Made by a program: the position numbers and the translations under genes. Under the pieces are notes generated by a model. The model was not told the DNA's origin. It made no database searches and was given only the letters and a program-made list of their open reading frames with translations. From Candidatus Thorarchaeota archaeon (GTDB lineage Archaea > Asgardarchaeota > Thorarchaeia > Thorarchaeales > Thorarchaeaceae): a DNA stretch of 64,000 nt. Every line of letters starts with the position of its first letter. Positions within the stretch are counted from its first letter, which is position 1. Of the stretch, positions 34,394 to 43,140 are shown in pieces. The stretch spans positions 1 through 64,000 of the forward strand of contig JAFGAR010000051.1 in the NCBI GenBank assembly GCA_016933575.1. The letters run 5' to 3'.

Positions 34394-35251
34394 ATGATGG
34401 TCAAAGACTGTATGCAATCGGACGTAATTTACGTTACTGTACCAGGGACTAGAGAAGACGTTCTCCAAATGATGGCAGAGAAGCAGATTAATGGTCTTCC
34501 AGTAGTGAAAAAAGGCACCAAGACTTTGGTAGGTATAGTAACACGAACGGACCTTCTTAAGAAAGCTGATGAGAACCAATTGGCAATGCTGATGGTTCGC
34601 GACCCGATTACTGTCACACCCAGAACTGATCTAAAGACTGCGACAAAAATTATGATTGAGAACAATTTCAGAAGACTTCCAGTTGTTGAAAAAGACCAAC
34701 TTGTGGGATTAATCTCAGTGCCAGACATTCTGGGGGCCGTTCTTGAAGGCGATGAGAAGTATAGCTCAAAAGAGATTGGAGAATTTGTTTCAAGAGGAAT
34801 TCTTGCTGTATGGGATCAGACACCACTTCCATTGACCTACATGATAATGGATATGGGAGAGAAAAACTCACTAGTGCTAATCAATGAGGGTGGTGGCGTG
34901 TCAGGGATGATTACGGTGAGCGATTATATACGTCTCTCAGAGGTCACCGTAGAGGACAATGTTTCAAAGACCTTTAGTGGCCAGGACAGCGCGGTCGAAT
35001 GGGGTTGGACCTCAAAAGATTTCCTCGTAGTAACAAAGAAACTCCTCAAACTACCGAATATCCCAGTATCTCAAGCAATGACAAAGAACATAATCAGCAT
35101 GAGCGAAGTATCAACAATTTCTGAACTGGTACGAACATTTCGAGAAGAAGAGATAGATCAATTACCAGTCCTATCAGCGACTGGAGATCTCATGGGCATG
35201 ATTGAAGATAAAGACCTCCTTAAGATGGCATTAGAAGTTCAGTCAGATTAG
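34394..35251 (+). CDS. Four-CBS-domain protein
   Basis: A 285-residue protein built of four CBS motifs in two Bateman pairs (about 1-55, 65-115, 135-190, 225-282). Typical repeats are NGLPVVKKGTKTLVGIVTRTDLL, RRLPVVEKDQLVGLISVPDIL and DQLPVLSATGDLMGMIEDKDLL. Such modules bind adenine nucleotides and report energy state to a partner; no effector domain is fused. A promoter-like TAAACATAAAAGG lies at about 34,280 and a T-run at 34,302-34,308. Confidence 0.9.
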   Translation: MMVKDCMQSDVIYVTVPGTREDVLQMMAEKQINGLPVVKKGTKTLVGIVTRTDLLKKADENQLAMLMVRDPITVTPRTDLKTATKIMIENNFRRLPVVEKDQLVGLISVPDILGAVLEGDEKYSSKEIGEFVSRGILAVWDQTPLPLTYMIMDMGEKNSLVLINEGGGVSGMITVSDYIRLSEVTVEDNVSKTFSGQDSAVEWGWTSKDFLVVTKKLLKLPNIPVSQAMTKNIISMSEVSTISELVRTFREEEIDQLPVLSATGDLMGMIEDKDLLKMALEVQSD

Positions 35252-35253
35252 AC

Positions 35254-38200
35254 CTACTCAAAGAAGTCAGTCAATGAGGTTTGTTCAGAGATAAATAATG
35301 AGTTAAGAGACTCGTTGATGAGCTTTAAACGCTCCTTCATATATTGATCAAGACCATGCTCATGGATTATTTTCTCTGTAACCGCGAGGTATTTTGAGAT
35401 GTTCTTTTGCCTGACTGTAAGAGACAACCTTGAATCACCACAGATACACTTACCAGATATTGGCACTCTCCGGTAAGTCCGATTACATCCCATACATCGA
35501 AACTTCTGGGTCGAATATGCTCTCAGATTACCTCTGATATCTCTAAAGAAATGTGTAGAGAGTACTCTCTGTGCGACATCTTGTGAATCAACAGCTTCGA
35601 TTAAGGTAGCAAGATGAAGCTGAGCTTCAAGTTTTTCATTCATAGTTTCAAGCAATTTGTATCGTGTGTTCTTTGGTCCCGTGTCAAAAGAGGTGGTGTT
35701 ATGCGTGAAACCGAATCCCTCATACTGTGCAGGTGTGTTCAGACGCGTGGCAACAATGTCAACAAGGTTCTTGACTTCCTTAGGATGTCTAGCCTTCTCT
35801 GTCAATTTATAGAACTCAGAGGGATAGCGTCGACAGACCTCGAGATTATGACTCTCATCATCTACTTCATTAGGATTCAGAATAACAGACAGAACAAGGG
35901 GGGCATCCATCAGACCACCGCGTCCTGCGGGAAGATAACTCTTTGAGAAATTCAGGAGTGCATCAAGGACTAGGATGACTGCATCTTCATCACCATCACA
36001 ATTCCTACGCTTAGCTGCATGCCAGTATGGATGTGCATAACAGACACTAGCATTTGTGAATCCAATCAATCGACCGATTATTCCAGCTGATGTATGTGGA
36101 GCAAGACCGATAACCAGCTGGCCAATAACGTCTTCTTGAGAATTGAATCGATAATATCTGGGCAGTCCATAGATTTTTTCCAGACAATCATCGACGAATC
36201 TTCCCACACGGAATAGATAATCCGCACAGTTCTCAGAAATGACGAGGTCTTGGACCTTGATTTCTAATATTTGGTCTTCTGATACCAGAGGCGCCCCGTT
36301 ATAGTCTGTCAAGTACCCCAAAGACCTTAGGCGTCTTACAGGGATACCAATCTCTCTTGGTTTAAAGTGGGTCAATGGTGCATCAGTCGCATCAAACCTA
36401 GCCGTGCCGTCCCGATAACAATAGACATCATGTTTTGCACGAAGTATCCCCTTACCTAGATACTCGGGTATTTTATCATCATTTGTGAGTCCAAGAACTC
36501 CTCTTAGCCCAAATGTTTCGAATTCTCCTACTTCGGTCTTTGTTCGTTCTAAAAGTGCTTTCAAGTCTACATTTACTGTTCTCGTTGTCCGAATCATTTT
36601 TGGGTCGTGATTGTTCGGACATCGACCCGTTGTAGGATTCACTGGACTATTACATCCCTCTCGAGAACACCAAGGTTCTAACTCTGTGTGAGCACCACAT
36701 TTAGCGCATTTTGATTCGAATGTTTTCAGATTACATTCAGGACACCTTCGAGATACAAGCTCGACACTAACACCCGACGCCTCAGGAACTATGAAATCAT
36801 CGCCATCTTCGTCATTAAAAGAGTCGAGTGTTGAGATATATTGGACACTCTTTGCCACTTCTTCGATTCTTCGCTCAGATCCCTTTGCACGTCCTACTGG
36901 AAAGAGAACCTGAACGGGAGGATGCATTTTTCGTGCTTCTGCTTTTTCAGGTCTACCCATTCTTGCTCCAATAGAGAAACCAGTCTTATCCATGAGTAGG
37001 ACCTGGGAGATAGAATTCAAGAGCTCGAGAGTTGAATTACCCTTTGGTGTCTTTGTTCCACTACCAATTTGTGCAAAGATAATTATTGGGTCATCTGTCA
37101 AGAGAATTGTTTTCTTGCCCTTCAGAACTTTATGGGGAATTCCCACTTTCTCAAGAAGCGTTTTGAAGTTCTTATCGAAAGGTAGGCTTATTCGTTCCAT
37201 CCCATCGTCAGTAGTCATCTCTAAGCTAGTATGAATCCAAGATAGAAGACTCTGTATTTCAGATAATGATAGAATCCTCCATCGATAGAGATAGTAGGGA
37301 TGTAATGGAATCTTTAATTTCTTCGAGAGATGAACTGCTTGATGTGGAGAGGGGATATTGATAAGTGGTGATTCTATAATCTCGCTTATCCTATCAGGAG
37401 TAAATTCCGAACCTTTCAGTTTCTTTTCCAGTTCATTCTTTGCTACTTTTGATACTGCATCCTCCAGATCATGAGACCACCATTCTTCGCAATAGCCAGA
37501 TGGGACTAATGGATGATTATTCTCTAGAAATTCGCCTAATGCAACAAGTATGTCCCCAAGTGAGATGATTCGTTTAATTTTTCCTTCAGTGAAACGGACA
37601 TCATCTAATCCAGAGAATCTGATGACAGTGCCATCTTTTAGGAGTACAATAGGACCCTCGATAGTATCGACCGGTGCAACAATGGAACCTTTCCCAGGAC
37701 GTTCTGTACGGATGTGTGTTCCCGTAGCTAGAAATTCTTCAAGGATATACATCGTGGCTGGATGAACACCCACACCTGCCAATCCGGTATTACGAGAACG
37801 ACCATACCTCAGTCTGAACCCACCAATACGAGATGGATGAGAGAAAACAGGTCGCCCACCAATGACATCTGCTAGATAGTCATATTTGGGTTCCAGCTTC
37901 TTGTCAGGTGTATCTTCTTCATCTGAAGCGGATGCCTTGGACATTTTGACTGCTAAATCGTTCAGCCAGTCCCAACCCTCAATGTTAGCATCAAGCACAA
38001 TTTTAGCCAATTTTGCAGCTCTTCCAACAATTCCATCATTAAGAACGAGGACAGCACCACTTCGAACCCGATTGGGACCCTTATTCTCAGGATCTCCATC
38101 AATTCGTTCCAAGTCGCGAAAACCAGTTACTTCAAACTCTTCGGTGGGAGGCCCAGTTAGCATTATGGCTAATTTTGATGATGCAAAACGAATTAGGTCT

Positions 38201-38826
38201 GGATGAACAGGAAATTGAAGATGAACTAACCTGGCATATAGTTCGACCTCTTCAATGGAACGTTCGATTTCGTCTTCAGTAGCTCGATATGGTGGAAGTT
38301 TGAGAACTTGCCGAACATAATCAGCTACGAGTGTTGTCATAGCAGCTTCTGTGCCACCAGCAGCACGGATAGGCCCAGCAAGATAGAGAGCTAGATATTG
38401 GTCAGCACCAGATCCACGAATTTTGACCTTTGCTATGCCTTCAAGGGGAGCTGCTGTAATACTCTCTGTCAGTATGGAGAGAGCAACTCGTACAGCTTTA
38501 TCAGCAGCTTTCTCAGGGTCATCGATATTGCCTAGGGTGCCTTCAGCTATCTCTTTTGCAATTTCAAAAGCAACCTTTTCACGAGACATACTCTTTTGTA
38601 ACTCGCGAATGCGATTGGCAACTCCTTTCGGACCCTCTAGTGTGGCCTCAACACGAGCTGCTACATCGTGAGCTGGAGGAATCTCCACAATTGTCTTTGG
38701 GTCAAACCCTTTTGAGCGAGCCGCCTCAGCTGTAGCATATATTTTCTTGACTTCTTGATTCAAGGAGTCGAAATATTGTTGGTAGCTGATGCTATGTGCA
38801 GGGAGTGCATATTCAGGCTCGGTCAC
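35254..38826 (-). CDS. polC: DNA polymerase D large subunit (DP2)
   Basis: A 1190-residue catalytic subunit of the archaeal family D replicase. The N-terminal region keeps GPIRAAGGTEAAMTTL, and the catalytic double-psi barrel motif NCDGDEDA lies at about 941-948, followed by LPAGRGGLMDAPLVL. Zinc-finger cysteine clusters are seen near 725-765 and at the C-terminus (CMGCNRTYRR...CICGD). Unlike many DP2 genes, no intein interrupts it. The small subunit DP1 is not in the window. Divergent from the RPA gene. Confidence 0.97.
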   Translation of the reverse strand: MTEPEYALPAHSISYQQYFDSLNQEVKKIYATAEAARSKGFDPKTIVEIPPAHDVAARVEATLEGPKGVANRIRELQKSMSREKVAFEIAKEIAEGTLGNIDDPEKAADKAVRVALSILTESITAAPLEGIAKVKIRGSGADQYLALYLAGPIRAAGGTEAAMTTLVADYVRQVLKLPPYRATEDEIERSIEEVELYARLVHLQFPVHPDLIRFASSKLAIMLTGPPTEEFEVTGFRDLERIDGDPENKGPNRVRSGAVLVLNDGIVGRAAKLAKIVLDANIEGWDWLNDLAVKMSKASASDEEDTPDKKLEPKYDYLADVIGGRPVFSHPSRIGGFRLRYGRSRNTGLAGVGVHPATMYILEEFLATGTHIRTERPGKGSIVAPVDTIEGPIVLLKDGTVIRFSGLDDVRFTEGKIKRIISLGDILVALGEFLENNHPLVPSGYCEEWWSHDLEDAVSKVAKNELEKKLKGSEFTPDRISEIIESPLINIPSPHQAVHLSKKLKIPLHPYYLYRWRILSLSEIQSLLSWIHTSLEMTTDDGMERISLPFDKNFKTLLEKVGIPHKVLKGKKTILLTDDPIIIFAQIGSGTKTPKGNSTLELLNSISQVLLMDKTGFSIGARMGRPEKAEARKMHPPVQVLFPVGRAKGSERRIEEVAKSVQYISTLDSFNDEDGDDFIVPEASGVSVELVSRRCPECNLKTFESKCAKCGAHTELEPWCSREGCNSPVNPTTGRCPNNHDPKMIRTTRTVNVDLKALLERTKTEVGEFETFGLRGVLGLTNDDKIPEYLGKGILRAKHDVYCYRDGTARFDATDAPLTHFKPREIGIPVRRLRSLGYLTDYNGAPLVSEDQILEIKVQDLVISENCADYLFRVGRFVDDCLEKIYGLPRYYRFNSQEDVIGQLVIGLAPHTSAGIIGRLIGFTNASVCYAHPYWHAAKRRNCDGDEDAVILVLDALLNFSKSYLPAGRGGLMDAPLVLSVILNPNEVDDESHNLEVCRRYPSEFYKLTEKARHPKEVKNLVDIVATRLNTPAQYEGFGFTHNTTSFDTGPKNTRYKLLETMNEKLEAQLHLATLIEAVDSQDVAQRVLSTHFFRDIRGNLRAYSTQKFRCMGCNRTYRRVPISGKCICGDSRLSLTVRQKNISKYLAVTEKIIHEHGLDQYMKERLKLINESLNSLFISEQTSLTDFFE

Positions 38827-38918
38827 TAAAGGTCATATCTGATTCAACACGTTTCAGTATTCTATGTTTCGCTTTAGAAAGCTACAAGTGCCCCAAGCTC
38901 GTTACCAAAGAGTAGATT

Positions 38919-38927
38919 ACTTTAAAG
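38919..38927 (+). promoter_or_regulatory. TATA-like box in the DP2/RPA divergent gap
   Basis: ACTTTAAAG in the 155-bp gap, 55 bp before the RPA GTG; the near-symmetric core could also serve the DP2 side. Confidence 0.4.
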
Positions 38928-38981
38928 CATTCAATCAGGAATCAGAAGATAACAGGACGCCACCATACATAAAGGAGGAAA

Positions 38982-40787
38982 GTGACAGATTTGCTCACTC
39001 TTGAAGAAACTATTGAATTGATCTTGAAGCATCGGTCTGATTATGAACGTAATGATATTCTGGAAATGATTGAAGAAAAACGCCAAGAACTGGGGCCTGA
39101 AGTCATCAACAATGAGTCTGCTGCAATGATTGTAGCTAGAGAGCTGGGTGTAGATCTATTAAAAGTATCATCAAGTGCACGCCAGAGAATTGAAGATATC
39201 TCAGAATCAAACAAGAATGTTAGCGCTCTGGTAGGAGTTATTGATAGTATTGGTGAAGTACGAACCTTCCAAAAATCCGATGGGGGGGAAGGAAAAGTTG
39301 CTAGCATTTTCATCAAAGATGAAACCGGACATATCAGAGTCGTTCTCTGGGATGATAAGACTCGATTAATTACAGAGGATCACTTGTCAGTAGGATCTGT
39401 CGTTCAGATTCGTGGTGCGTATGCTAAGATGGGGCTTGGTGATACTCTTGAACTAAGCATTGGTCGTATGGGAACTATCCAACCCTTAGAGAGTGATGAG
39501 ATTGAAGAATTGGGAGTTGATTTTGAGAGTCTTTCTTCAGATGATGAGATGAAAATTGGTAGTCTTCAGGAAGGACTATTCAATATCACGGTGAAGGTTA
39601 AGATTCAGAGAGTATTCACACTCTCTACATTTACGAGAAAGAGGGATAATTCGGAGGGCAAAGTTCTATCAATTATTGTGGCTGATGATACTGGTTCAGT
39701 ACGTCTTGTTCTCTGGGACGATAGAGCTGAAGAGATGGAGGATGCAGAACCAGATGAGGTCATTCGTATTTCTGGTGTCAGTACAAAGCTTGATCGTGAT
39801 GGTAGCAATATCGAACTTCATGCAGGAAACGCAGCCAGAATAGAGAGAGGGCTTAAAGATAAGATATCAGCAAAGGTCACTTCTACCCCAAGAACAACGA
39901 CCTCAGCAGAACCTCTAGGAATGAGATCTATTGGAGAATTAGAGACCGAGATGTGGGATGTAGATATTGAAGGCAAAGTCACAACAGTATATGATGTCAG
40001 AACCTTTGTAAGAAAAGATGGTAGTGAAGGCCAGGTAAGAAACATAGTCATTGCAGACCAGACTAGTAAGATACGAGTGGCTTTCTGGGATGAAGATGTT
40101 GACAAGATTGCTAAGCTAAAAGAGGGAGATGTAATCAGAATACTTCATGGTTATGTGAAAGAGGGGTTTCGGGGAGGTGTGGAATTCAATGTTGGTCGCA
40201 AGGCGGAAATTGTGATAAATCCCAAAGACTCAGATTTGAAGCAATTAGATCTATCAGATGTATCATTTGATAGTGTACCAACGCAAGCCTCTCGTATACT
40301 CATTGGAGAGATAGATGAAAGTACTGAAGGAAAAAATGTTGAGATCTGTGGTATTATCGTCGGTATTGGACAGACTGGTGTAATCTATCAAGCATGTCCA
40401 ACATGTAACAAGAAGCTGGAGAAAACTGATGATGGTTACAACTGCAAATCATGCGGCGTGGTAAAAGATCCAGAACCACGAATGCTCTTCAAAATCACTG
40501 TTGATGACGGGTCTGGTTCCATTAGATCAACACTCTTCGGTGCAGTAGGTGAGGAACTACTAGGAATGACCGCTAAAGAAGCTCATAAACTGATTCAAAA
40601 ATCAGGCAAAGAGGATGAACCGCTTCGAATAACTTCTGATAAAATACTTGGAAGATATATTGCAATGCATGGGCGAGTGAAAAAATTCAGAGAGTCACTA
40701 GATATATCTGCAAATGGTTTTGAGTTTGCAGACCCAGTTCAAGAGATTAAACGTCTGAAGGAGACGATTCAGAAAGAAGTAGAATGA
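38982..40787 (+). CDS. Replication protein A, multi-OB-fold single-strand DNA-binding protein
   Basis: A 601-residue RPA1-like protein with at least three repeated OB folds (about 80-170, 200-295, 325-415; each has EVRTFxKxDGSEGKV-type first strands and VLWDD/AFWDE strands) and a final OB with a zinc finger CPTCNKKLEK...CKSCGVV (about 470-490). It coats single-stranded DNA in replication and repair. Starts at GTG 38982, three bases after AGGAGG, a tight spacing. Head-to-head with the PolD DP2 gene. Confidence 0.93.
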   Translation: MTDLLTLEETIELILKHRSDYERNDILEMIEEKRQELGPEVINNESAAMIVARELGVDLLKVSSSARQRIEDISESNKNVSALVGVIDSIGEVRTFQKSDGGEGKVASIFIKDETGHIRVVLWDDKTRLITEDHLSVGSVVQIRGAYAKMGLGDTLELSIGRMGTIQPLESDEIEELGVDFESLSSDDEMKIGSLQEGLFNITVKVKIQRVFTLSTFTRKRDNSEGKVLSIIVADDTGSVRLVLWDDRAEEMEDAEPDEVIRISGVSTKLDRDGSNIELHAGNAARIERGLKDKISAKVTSTPRTTTSAEPLGMRSIGELETEMWDVDIEGKVTTVYDVRTFVRKDGSEGQVRNIVIADQTSKIRVAFWDEDVDKIAKLKEGDVIRILHGYVKEGFRGGVEFNVGRKAEIVINPKDSDLKQLDLSDVSFDSVPTQASRILIGEIDESTEGKNVEICGIIVGIGQTGVIYQACPTCNKKLEKTDDGYNCKSCGVVKDPEPRMLFKITVDDGSGSIRSTLFGAVGEELLGMTAKEAHKLIQKSGKEDEPLRITSDKILGRYIAMHGRVKKFRESLDISANGFEFADPVQEIKRLKETIQKEVE

Positions 40788-40805
40788 GAGAATCATCAAT
40801 TCCTT

Positions 40806-42047
40806 CTATGAACTCGCTCCAATCAGTGTTTCAAGGGCTGTGAGAAAGACTTGCACATCGTCCATATTGTTATAGAGATAGAAACTCGCACGGACCGTAC
40901 CTTTTTTGGGATCGATTCCCATTTGATAGTGGAATGGTCCAACACAATGCCATCCTGACCGGACCATCACATTGAACTCGTCATTTAGGAATGTTGCCAC
41001 ATCATGGGCAGAAGGTACTGTATCAACAGTAAATGTGACTAGACCCGTCTTAATATTGATATCAGTAGTCCCAAGAATTTTCACATGATCATTTTCGAGT
41101 AAGCGTTTCAGGGCGACATTGAGCAAAGTTCTTTCGTGTGTTTCTATGGCATGCATCCCTAATGATTGAAGATAGTCTGCTGCTGCGCCTGCACCTATTG
41201 CTCCAGCATAGTTCTGAAGACCAGCTTCAAATTTCTCAGGTGGAGGAAGATATTCAGGCAGTATCTTACCATTTTCAAAACGTACATCACTAACTGTATC
41301 TCCACCGTATAAACACATATTCATAGATTCCAGATGTTCAAACTTACCATAGAGGACTCCCATTCCCGAAGGGCCACACATCTTGTGAACAGAGATGGCC
41401 GAGAAATCAACATCAAAATCTTGAACATCAAGAGGATGATGAGGTGCATACTGAGCATCATCAGACATGACTAAAGCTCCATGGTCATGTGCAATCTCAA
41501 CTATCTCTTTCATAGGAACAACTGTTCCAGTGACATTTGAAGAATGGACAACGGATACTAATCTTGTAGTATTGTCAACCGCATTTTTCCAGTCTTCGAT
41601 ATCAAAGGTACCATCAGATTGGGCTTTGATTACCTCAATCTTCAAACCATCTCTTTTTGCTCTCTCAACGAATGGAAGAGAACCACTATGATGCTCAAGA
41701 GAGGTGGTGATGATTTTTGATCCAGCGGGAATCTTCACAGAACTGGCAACGATATTAAGAGACTCCGTAGCATTTCTTGTCCAGATGCATTCTTCAGGTC
41801 TACTTGCGTTCAGAAACCTTGCAAACTTCTCTCGGGCTTTAGAATACGCATTCGAGGCCTCTTCTCCGAATTTATGAATACTTCTACCACCACAGGCTGG
41901 ATATAATTCATAATATTCATTCATAGCATTGATAACTTGACGAGGTTTGAGTGCCATGCATGCGCTGTCCAGATATACTACAGGGCGACCATTGATTTTA
42001 CGCTTCAAAGCAGGAAAATCATCTCGGACTCTATTCCAATCAATCAT
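40806..42047 (-). CDS. Cysteine desulfurase, SufS/CsdA type
   Basis: A class V PLP aminotransferase of about 413 residues that takes sulfur from cysteine. VYLDSACMALKP opens the fold, EHHSGSLPF holds the PLP-stacking His, MSDDAQYAPHHPLD is the PLP Asp region, and SVHKMCGPSGMGVLYG has the Schiff-base Lys. The sulfur-carrying Cys is in RSGWHCVGPFHY. I start at MIDWNRVRDDFP (42047), which avoids overlap with the upstream small gene; the frame is open to 42074. No SufBC genes are near. Confidence 0.92.
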   Translation of the reverse strand: MIDWNRVRDDFPALKRKINGRPVVYLDSACMALKPRQVINAMNEYYELYPACGGRSIHKFGEEASNAYSKAREKFARFLNASRPEECIWTRNATESLNIVASSVKIPAGSKIITTSLEHHSGSLPFVERAKRDGLKIEVIKAQSDGTFDIEDWKNAVDNTTRLVSVVHSSNVTGTVVPMKEIVEIAHDHGALVMSDDAQYAPHHPLDVQDFDVDFSAISVHKMCGPSGMGVLYGKFEHLESMNMCLYGGDTVSDVRFENGKILPEYLPPPEKFEAGLQNYAGAIGAGAAADYLQSLGMHAIETHERTLLNVALKRLLENDHVKILGTTDINIKTGLVTFTVDTVPSAHDVATFLNDEFNVMVRSGWHCVGPFHYQMGIDPKKGTVRASFYLYNNMDDVQVFLTALETLIGASS

Positions 42048-42052
42048 ATCTA

Positions 42053-42292
42053 TCAGTCCCTTACAAGTTGCCAATGATACCCACCCTTGCCAAACCTCTT
42101 AGTAATCATCCCTTTTTCTACGAGCAAATTGGCAGCCGCTACAAATGCATCTCCACCCGCACAATCAGTACAAAGTTCTGCATACTCATCGGTATGCGCA
42201 AGCTCGAGGATTTCGGTTGTGGTGAGAGATTCTGATGATTCTAGAATTCTGAGGACGCATTGAGCATTTTTTGAGAGGTCTGACATCGTCAT
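42053..42292 (-). CDS. Small winged-helix-like protein upstream of the desulfurase
   Basis: A 79-residue protein with a helix-turn-helix-like pattern (NAQCVLRILESSESLTTTEILELA, then AANLLVEKGMITKRFGKGGYHW as wing). Two cysteines in CTDCAGG could bind a metal or FeS species. It ends 5 nt before the desulfurase start, so the two form a unit, and it could sense sulfur or FeS status. That role is inference. Confidence 0.65.
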   Translation of the reverse strand: MTMSDLSKNAQCVLRILESSESLTTTEILELAHTDEYAELCTDCAGGDAFVAAANLLVEKGMITKRFGKGGYHWQLVRD

Positions 42293-42446
42293 TCGTGCCC
42301 ATTCATTCTACAATAAGAAAGCTTCGTATGGACTATATTCCGTTACTCAACAAAATGCTTAAATGAACACCTGAGCCGGTGAGCCCGCTCTATTTCTTTC
42401 GGGGCTGTTGCTCTGGTATGTGTGAAATAGGCAAAGGTGAGCCATA

Positions 42447-42692
42447 ATGGGAAGAAGAAGAAGGCAGAAAGTGCGGCGACGTCCACAGAAAAGAATTCCA
42501 GATGTATATCCATGTCCTGCCTGTGGGAATACTGCTATCAAAATCGAACTATATCGAGATAATGCAATGGCAATTGTGAAGTGTGGCTCATGTAGTATCG
42601 AAATGACCATTGATGAGGTCAACCCTTTGACCGAGCCCGTTGATATCTATGGTTCCTTCATTGACAAGTTCTACGAAGGGCGTTCAGTCTAA
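42447..42692 (+). CDS. Elf1-like transcription elongation factor
   Basis: An 81-residue zinc-ribbon protein aligning along its length with eukaryotic Elf1: basic N-terminus MGRRRRQKVRRRPQKR, first CPACGN, second CGSCSIEM, then LTEPVDIYGSFIDKFYE (yeast: LSQPVDVYSDWFDAVEE). Elf1 helps RNA polymerase II pass nucleosomes and sits at the downstream DNA channel; in archaea it would act on the RNA polymerase whose subunits D and N are also encoded here. A possible TATA (GCTTAAATG) lies at about 42,357. Confidence 0.88.
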   Translation: MGRRRRQKVRRRPQKRIPDVYPCPACGNTAIKIELYRDNAMAIVKCGSCSIEMTIDEVNPLTEPVDIYGSFIDKFYEGRSV

Positions 42693-42766
42693 TTCTAAAT
42701 ATCAGTACATCTCTCAATGTTCAGCAACGGTTATAAGCGGGCAAAATCCGATGGCACGGGATTCCA

Positions 42767-42889
42767 ATGCAGACCATTGATATCGACACCTTCATCCAGG
42801 TTCTATTCATTATATTAGCAGCTATGGGCATATTAGCTATACTTCTCACAATGGGATACATGGTCTATGGCGAGGAAGAGGAAGAATAG
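42767..42889 (+). CDS. 40-residue membrane microprotein with acidic tail
   Basis: A short open frame: a polar N-terminus (MQTIDIDTFIQ), one membrane helix (about 12-34) and a C-terminus of five Glu (GEEEEE). A TATA box TTATAAGC at 42731-42738 lies 29-36 bp before the ATG, and no ribosome site is seen, so a leaderless transcript is likely. Not a recognised family. It lies between the Elf1-like gene and the coiled-coil/Lhr unit. Confidence 0.5.
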   Translation: MQTIDIDTFIQVLFIILAAMGILAILLTMGYMVYGEEEEE

Positions 42890-42909
42890 TCCACGGGAAG
42901 TCGTTCCCC

Positions 42910-43140
42910 ATGACAGGTTCAATTTTGCAAATTGCTTTTGATAACATTGCTCAACACATCTCAAATATTGAGAGAATAAGAGAACTGGTATATGAAATTG
43001 ATGAAGAATATGATTCAATCGATGAGATCATCAAGTCCCTAGAAGAACGATTGCAAGACGCAGAGATCACTCTTAGAACCGATATCCGTATCTTAATCAA
43101 CGAGTGCCGCCATCTTAAGATAAGGACTGCAGACAAATGA
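42910..43140 (+). CDS. Small helical, coiled-coil-like protein
   Basis: A 76-residue protein made almost wholly of amphipathic helix with heptad-like spacing (HISNIERIRELVYEIDEEYDSI, DEIIKSLEERLQDAEITL). Its TGA overlaps the helicase ATG (ATGA), so translation is coupled. Family unknown; an accessory to the Lhr-like helicase is possible by position only. Confidence 0.6.
   Translation: MTGSILQIAFDNIAQHISNIERIRELVYEIDEEYDSIDEIIKSLEERLQDAEITLRTDIRILINECRHLKIRTADK

Noticed and set aside
35254..38826. Possible intein in the PolD large subunit
   Set aside because: The length (1190 residues) and the uninterrupted NCDGDEDA region show none; the same holds for aIF5B, topoisomerase and RadB.
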